Shown here piece by piece: positions 58,056-64,000 of a stretch of DNA of 64,000 nucleotides (the first letter of the stretch is position 1; each line of letters starts with the position of its first letter). The notes under the pieces are model-generated. The model was given only the letters and a program-made list of their open reading frames with translations. It searched no databases and was not told where the DNA came from. The stretch spans positions 7,855,501-7,919,500 of the forward strand of contig CM007989.1 in the NCBI GenBank assembly GCA_002189035.1, given 5' to 3'. The position numbers were made by a program, and so were the translations under genes. Source of the stretch: Utricularia gibba. Lineage: Eukaryota > Streptophyta > Magnoliopsida > Lamiales > Lentibulariaceae.

Positions 58056-60415
58056 CTAGAGACAAGCAACAGCAATAGGCTCCATGGGAATAGCAATCTC
58101 TCGGTCACACGTTTCAGGGCCAATGCTTGTAACTCCTTCTCCCTGTAAAACAACGAGGCTTTACTACATGGCACACTTGAGCTAGATGAAAATGAAGAGT
58201 CTCGCACCTTAGCAATATTCCGGAAGTATGTAGCAGTATAGTTTCCGGATGGTAATAGGGCCTCGATCAGATCCGCCAGGACAACGTGAGGCTGGGAGAT
58301 TGCTCCATCATACCAATCTTCAAGGGTCAAAGACATGAAAAAGGTACAACTTTTCCTTCAGGTTCATGGCAAATAGCATAACTATGCAAGTACTTAGTGA
58401 TTTTTTGAAGCAAACAGAAGGCTGTAATCTGATAACATTACCCAAAAGAAATGAATTATGAATTCTTTTGTCAAATCTCCATATGCTCTTGTTGGTCATG
58501 AAGGCAAAGCAAGATTGATCTTCCACATGCAAGTTTTGCAGAAAAGTTGAAACATCATAGGACGTCGGATCAGGTGTATATGTCTCATCAATCACAACCT
58601 CAACAGTCTAGATAAAAAAAAGCATATCAATCGTTGAGAGAACAGCACTAACTGAGAAAGAGTTAAACAACAATAGTACTGCATACTTACGCAGAGGATA
58701 GCATTCAATGCTTCTAGGTCATCAGGTTCAGAGATATTGTATTTGACCTTATTGATTGACTCATCTATGTTTTCACCTCCAGCATCCTCTATGTACTGCT
58801 CCAATGTCATCAACTCCAGATGAAAACCTTTACCATCAATAACGAAAATCAAAAAAAGGAATGGTTACCTTTAGCTTGTACATCTCTTTTGTGAATGACC
58901 AGATGCTCTGCACCAAAAAAAAAAAAAAAATGAGGGAAGATCTAGTGAAACATGAAAAGTTTTGGCTTGCACATTGTTATACTCCATCCAAGCAACAATT
59001 GGCTTGAACGATGAATTCTTGCAGTTTGCCATTCTACTCAAGCACGTATATCTCTCCTTGATCTGCATACAAAGTAAAAATCTCAGGCGCCCAGTTGATG
59101 CCAACTAGTTGCTGAAGCTTTTTACTTACTTGATCATACACTTGATTTGCTCTAGTTTCTGCATTAGCAAAAACCCCAAGGTATTTGATCCACTCGACTC
59201 TCTGAAAAGTTGCAAAATGAATATTTTGCATCCAAAACTTTTGGATAACACATGTTACGATTGATCAGGGACCATCTATCTACAAACCTGCAGAGGACTC
59301 TCCTCAACATAAGGGAGAAAAGTAGCAAAGTTGCAGGACTGTGGCTGATCGGTGTTCAATATGAAATGAGCTGTAAATTGAGAAAGCTGCTGAACCTCAC
59401 TGTTGTTTAACATCAGAACTTGGCCATCATTATATAGTTTTTGAACGCATGGAGAGGAAATACGGTCTGATGTAACGCCCCTCAAACTACCCAGAAGTCC
59501 CAGAAGCTGTCAATATGATAACCATCATAATGGGTAGTTGCAAAAAATCAGGAACCACGCCACCCACAAAAATTAACTACTAATTACAGAATCTGTTTCT
59601 CACCTCAAAGAAGGAGACTGAGAAATCACAAGAAAAGCAGAAAAGAAGTTCAGTCGTTAGCTTCATGTATTGTAGGCATTCGGGTTTGATATGAAAATCA
59701 ATGAGAACTAAGATTCATCTAGAACTACCTGGAAATGATTCTGCATTGATCGAGTAGTTTGATATTGGAATAACAAAAGATTTTATCCTGGAAGTGCAAT
59801 ACTTTGTTCTAGCTGCCATCTTGGAGTTACTCTGTTAAAAAAGCATCCAACTGTTGAACTGGAAGTCTTATGCTTAACAATTTGTACTCAACACAAACCA
59901 TAAACGAATGCTGAGAGAATGAATATGTGTTCGCCTACTCATTGTACAACAGAGAAACAACTACTTTCAGACCATAGCACAAGAACAGCACCAAAGTAAA
60001 GGTATTTCAAGAAAACACAAATGGGGTACTAAAAGTTAATATGGCATGTTCCTAGACGTAGATTTTTCTTGAATATCTAGAAAATTCCAAGATCATATGT
60101 CCATGGGTAGTCCAAGCAAATGCTGATGAGTAGCATATAGATATCTTGCTTGGGTTAATAATGAGAGTATTTAGAGAAAAAACTTTACTGAGGTACCTGA
60201 ATGAGAAGATAACTCTTGCCATCTATCGCATTCTTGATGACTTTAAAAGTCTGGCCATAATACAGTTTGAAATTAGCAGCATCCACTGCAGACGAAGTGC
60301 TGCTAGCTTTCACAGACGGAGGAGGAACTACTCCGAGAGCCAAAATGGGGAAACTCAAAAACATGAAAATGTGAACAAAATGACTCCATGGAATTGATGA
60401 TGTTAGTACAGACAT
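58056..60415 (-). CDS. uncharacterised secreted plant protein, possible periplasmic-binding-like fold
   Basis: Eleven exons: 60415-60197, 59831-59729, 59617-59604, 59506-59288, 59201-59130, 59062-58973, 58907-58869, 58795-58691, 58607-58442, 58317-58208 and 58142-58056. All junctions close in phase on 407 residues. The N-terminus has a signal peptide (hydrophobic [16 protein letters not shown]). The body has conserved-looking blocks: [99 protein letters not shown] and [20 protein letters not shown]. The repeating [10 protein letters not shown]...PIVAWM pattern recalls metal-siderophore binding proteins (FecB/BtuF type), but this is inference. I know of homologs across plants without an assigned function. 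One exon is only 14 bases long. The longer start (60439) would precede the signal peptide. Confidence 0.8.
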
Positions 60416-61028
60416 GGGCTCAAGTACTAGAGCTCCCACTCAAAGTTTAGTTCCCACCCACAAAAAGCCACCCTCAGAGAGTAAAAGGGTTGCTGTTGAA
60501 GAAAAAACAAGACTGGAGTTTGACTTTTTGACAAGATTGCAAACCCTTTTACACTCACGTCCAGCAGCTTGTGTGAACGCAACTGTAGAAAGAAGGGCGT
60601 TGGCAAAACTTTTTCGCTGGGTACAAGTTGGATTTTTAATGCTTCTGTTATAACCCGTGAACAAATTCTTATATTTGCTTCGGCATCTTTTGCTGATCCT
60701 TCAGCTTTTCCGGAGGCTTCTAATGGCGTTTTAAGATACCTGAATTATCAACATTTGGAATTTATTCAAAGTTTTGTTCTTTTCCACAGATGGGTAGAAA
60801 TGATAAAATTCAGCGTCACATGATGTATAAACTTTTTTGAATCTGAAAGATCACATTACAAACCGTACTATTTTTTTCATTGAGATTTCATCATCTTCAT
60901 GACTTCCAAACTCATTTCAGACAAAGCCAAGAACATGTAAATTGGAAGTTACTGTTCCACAACAGATGTATAAACACTGTAGTCTTGTGCAATGTGTAGG
61001 GGCTCGGGCTGGAATGCACATAACGTGT
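60416..61028. other. spacer between secreted-protein gene promoter and ATG5 3' end
   Basis: Two same-strand genes flank this gap. It should hold the ATG5 3' UTR and the promoter of the secreted-protein gene. Nothing else is seen. Confidence 0.5.
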
Positions 61029-63396
61029 TCAGGGTGTTTTCAGATATAAGCAAATATGAAGATAGTGTTCAGGGTTCATCAAAGTGTTCACCACCCATCC
61101 AAATGGAATTTCCATCAAGGGTTCAATACCTTGGATGCGCACCATCTTGATCTCTGCACCTTCAAGAAGTAGCCGTACACCTTCATTTGGTGGTGCATCC
61201 CCAGCTTCTTCATTGCTTCTTGAGCTGCTCCCCTCCGATCTTTCCACATCACCGGTGCCTTCCTGGTACGTTTTGGCATCTGCTGACGCTCTATATGCAA
61301 ATACCTCTGGTAATAGAGCTTTTAGAGCATCATTTAGAGTAAAAGCTTTTCCTGCAGAGAAATGGAAAAAAATATTGCTCCATGTAAGTCAAGCATCAAC
61401 AAAGACTTTGGAAGGAGCAAATCAGCTGACTTTTACCTTCCTCCTCGTGAACCTCAACAGGTCGATTCATATAATAAATCTTGTCCCAGCTATCAACAGC
61501 AGAAACATCTTCGAGATCATCAATAGCTTCATGGATAGTTCGAATATATAGCCGGACAGGTACTCTAGCTGGTGAATCAGCAGAAATTGGGAGTGAACAA
61601 GACAAATGGAATCACTTCTAATGAGTAAGTTGGCATAAAACTTCCAACTATAACCTGTCCTGCTTGTTCCCGCACCATCCACTTCACTATTCGGTCGAGG
61701 CTTTGGGATGGAAGAGCTTAACTTTGAAAACGAGTCATCCTCAAAAACTTCAAGCTTTAGTTTCGTGGACAGAGGAAGATATGTGTCCAGCTTGCCTGGA
61801 TCATGCCATCATCAAACAACTTTACTAAAAATTGTAAAGACAAAATGGATCTAGGCAGTGAAGGCAAAACTAACCAAAATATTCCACTACTAAGTTATTG
61901 CATACCATTTAAAACGGCAAGCCAGAGATCAGCTTGATCAGATCGTGACATATTCATGATGTTCTTGCAGCTTCCACTGATTATATATGCTGCCTGATGA
62001 GAAATGAATGCAACATTCAACAACATTACACAATAGTAAAAGCCAAATGGACTGCATGAATTTGTTGCCGCAATCATGCTGTATGAGAAACGTTTTATGA
62101 TAGAGCTTCCAAACATGAATTGCATGCAAAGTGATTGTTATACCTAACCTCTTTGAGGGCATTAATAAAACTCCATTTTACACTGTCTTCACCTTCACAA
62201 GGTGTCAATATGTTTCCTGGATAGCCTCTGAAATGTATCTGCATACGTCAAGCATGTGATCAATTGAATATACTTTTAAAGAGAACCCATGATCAAGTTA
62301 CCCTTACAGTATATTCCTCTGAATACTTTCATCTAACATGCAAGCATCAAAAAATCCCAAATAGATGTTCAGATTCATGACCTAGACCGTTTTTGGATCG
62401 TTTAGAAAAAACACATACCAACCACATACGATTTTTTCTTGGTAGGTCAGCATGTTGCCAAGACATAAATAAACAAAATTTTCTGAAAAGACCCATCAAT
62501 TTCTCATTCCCTAGTAATCCACAATATTTAGCATAAAAAACTGCAGGCTTGCTTGTGCACATTCATCCTAGCTTGAGAAAGATACTGAATAGAAGTACAT
62601 ACAGTTAAGTTCCATGGCCTTTCTGGTTCTGCACAAAGAATATCAAAAAGAACCCCAGTGGGAATATACCTGACAAAGAATGCGCGACATGGTCATAGAA
62701 AGCAAGTAGAGTCACTAATATTGCCAAAAAAAAAAAGCATGAAACACTAAATAAGCTTTTGAGAAATGAGCTAATTTAAATCACGCAAATAAACACCGTA
62801 AAAACGCCCTTTCATATTTGTTCATGGATATTAATATGATGTGATCTCTTCAATCTTAAAAGTAATTAACAGTTCACAGTGCTGAACTCACCATTTGAGA
62901 GGCAATCCTTTATACTCGAACCATACCGTGTCAACTCCAGGTGGAAGTGAGCTACTAAAGAAAGGCTTGATCTGAGATACTAACAGTGGTAGGTATCCCG
63001 TACGAGGCGCTAGAATCTGTATCACGAACCCATGTACAAGATACATCAACTAAATTACCCCTTCGCCAAGCATTCAATCCCTAATAATCTCCTTTCAAAA
63101 ATCTTGATTTCTTTATTTTTTCTCAGAACAAAATGATACCCACAGATCATTCTTCTGAATGCAGTAAAACGCACGGCCGGCCAATGCGCAGAGAGTAATA
63201 AAAAAAAATTGTTTGGGCGAGAAATACTTGAGCCACAAACCAAACCAAAAAAACCAAATTACAGAAAGAGTACCAAGGCCGGCGGCGGCGGAGGAAGAGT
63301 AGTGACTTCGGCGTCGTGGAGGTGAATCTGAAGGGGTATGGCACCACTCCATACATACTGCAGCGCCTCCGTTCTGCCTTCATAATCCCTCGCCAT
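61029..63396 (-). CDS. ATG5: autophagy protein ATG5
   Basis: Eight exons: 63396-63274, 63016-62892, 62669-62603, 62238-62149, 61993-about 61906, 61795-61655, 61568-61437 and 61351-61029. Phases close on 362 residues, the usual plant length. The start gives MARDYEGRTEALQYVWSGAI. The two ubiquitin-like regions are recognisable (IPLQIHLHDAEVTTLPPPPP, ILAPRTGYLPLLVSQIKPFF; then ARVPVRLYIRTI and MVRIQGIEPLMEIPFGWVV). Between them lies EDSVKWSFINALKEAAYI, whose lysine (about residue 134) matches the conserved acceptor for ATG12. ATG5-ATG12 with ATG16 promotes ATG8 lipidation on the phagophore. The 3' edge of exon 5 is uncertain by one base. No frame break is seen. Confidence 0.95.
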
Positions 63397-64000
63397 AACT
63401 CTCCTCGACAGGAGAATCGTAGACGCGGATATTTTCCTTCCTCGAAAAATCGATTTTTTGCCAACGACTCTCGTCTCGTCAACTGCTTCTGCCAGAGCAA
63501 GCCGGCGACTCCTTCCCGTCAGCCCAATCTAGAGCTCCTGGATAATTTTTCTCTGTGATCTGGGCCTCCAACTTCACAAACCCATTTACTGTTGGCCCGA
63601 AATGACAGCTGGCAAGATATTACAATCTGTGGGCCCCATGCATCCATTGCTGCCACATCATTTTTTAATTTTAGCTTCATCCTCGACAGATTCTGTCCCT
63701 TTATTCGCCCCATTTCACGATAAGATAATTTTCCCCTCCGCTCCTGATATTATTCAGATATTTTTTTATTTTTTGAATTAAAAATAATAAAATAACACGC
63801 CCAAAAAAATGATTCATGATATTTAAAGTCTATTTAGAACATTTTTTTTTTATTTTTGAAGATATGTTCCAAAAATAGTTTTGTGATTAAATATAAATAA
63901 TTTATATTTAAAAAAAAATCAAAGTTTTAAAAACATTTATTATTTTTAAAAATGCACATAACTTTAACTTACTTTTTCAGAAATACCTTATTTTTTTACG
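63397..64000. other. ATG5 promoter and AT-rich right flank
   Basis: The first 300 bases are of mixed composition and probably contain the ATG5 leader and promoter. From about 63760 the sequence is AT-rich with no gene to the window end. Confidence 0.5.

Overview
The window is nuclear DNA of a flowering plant. The genes carry many short GT-AG introns and encode plant-specific families: NAC, Dof/CDF, IQD, SGP-type GTPase, PIRL, WSD1-type acyltransferase and plastid starch synthase I. Coding exons alternate with very AT-rich spacers. I found no rRNA, CRISPR array or recognisable transposon gene. The species cannot be fixed from the sequence.

Layout, left to right: NAC transcription factor (+) tail-to-tail with an intronless histone H2B (-); a long RING protein (-); a WSD1-like wax ester synthase/DGAT (-); a gene-poor AT-rich block (13.1-17.5 kb); an SGP1-like small GTPase (-); an IQD calmodulin-binding protein (+); starch synthase I (+); a U4 snRNA gene (+) and a tRNA-Gly (-); a GYP7-like RabGAP (-) divergent from IPK1 (+); a CID-type PABP-interacting RNA-binding protein (-); an F-box/LRR protein (-) divergent from a DUF3598-like plastid protein (+); a Dus1-type tRNA dihydrouridine synthase (+); a CDF-type Dof factor (-); a PIRL leucine-rich-repeat protein (-) divergent from phosphatase PP7 (+); an intronless HEM4-domain protein (-); a tafazzin/LPLEAT-type acyltransferase (-) divergent from the Rab5 GTPase RABF2 (+); an uncharacterised secreted protein (-); and autophagy gene ATG5 (-). 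The genes do not form a pathway. This is ordinary mixed plant gene space, with several divergent pairs that share short promoters.

Exon models were built by joining splice sites and checking that codon phase closes. In seven of the twenty-two protein genes, and in the tRNA, the model closes only if one extra base is assumed, nearly always in a run of G or C. An eighth gene (PIRL) shows the same one-base loss next to an A/G run. All eleven events have the same sign (one base missing), and one lies in a tRNA anticodon arm. I read this as a systematic base-dropping error in the assembly rather than gene decay.

The most interesting biological signals are a histone H2B whose conserved LPG segment near the acidic patch is replaced by what looks like an in-frame copy of a nearby ten-base segment, a short His/Pro-rich upstream ORF ahead of the NAC gene, and a 20-G tract just before the start codon of the Dof gene.
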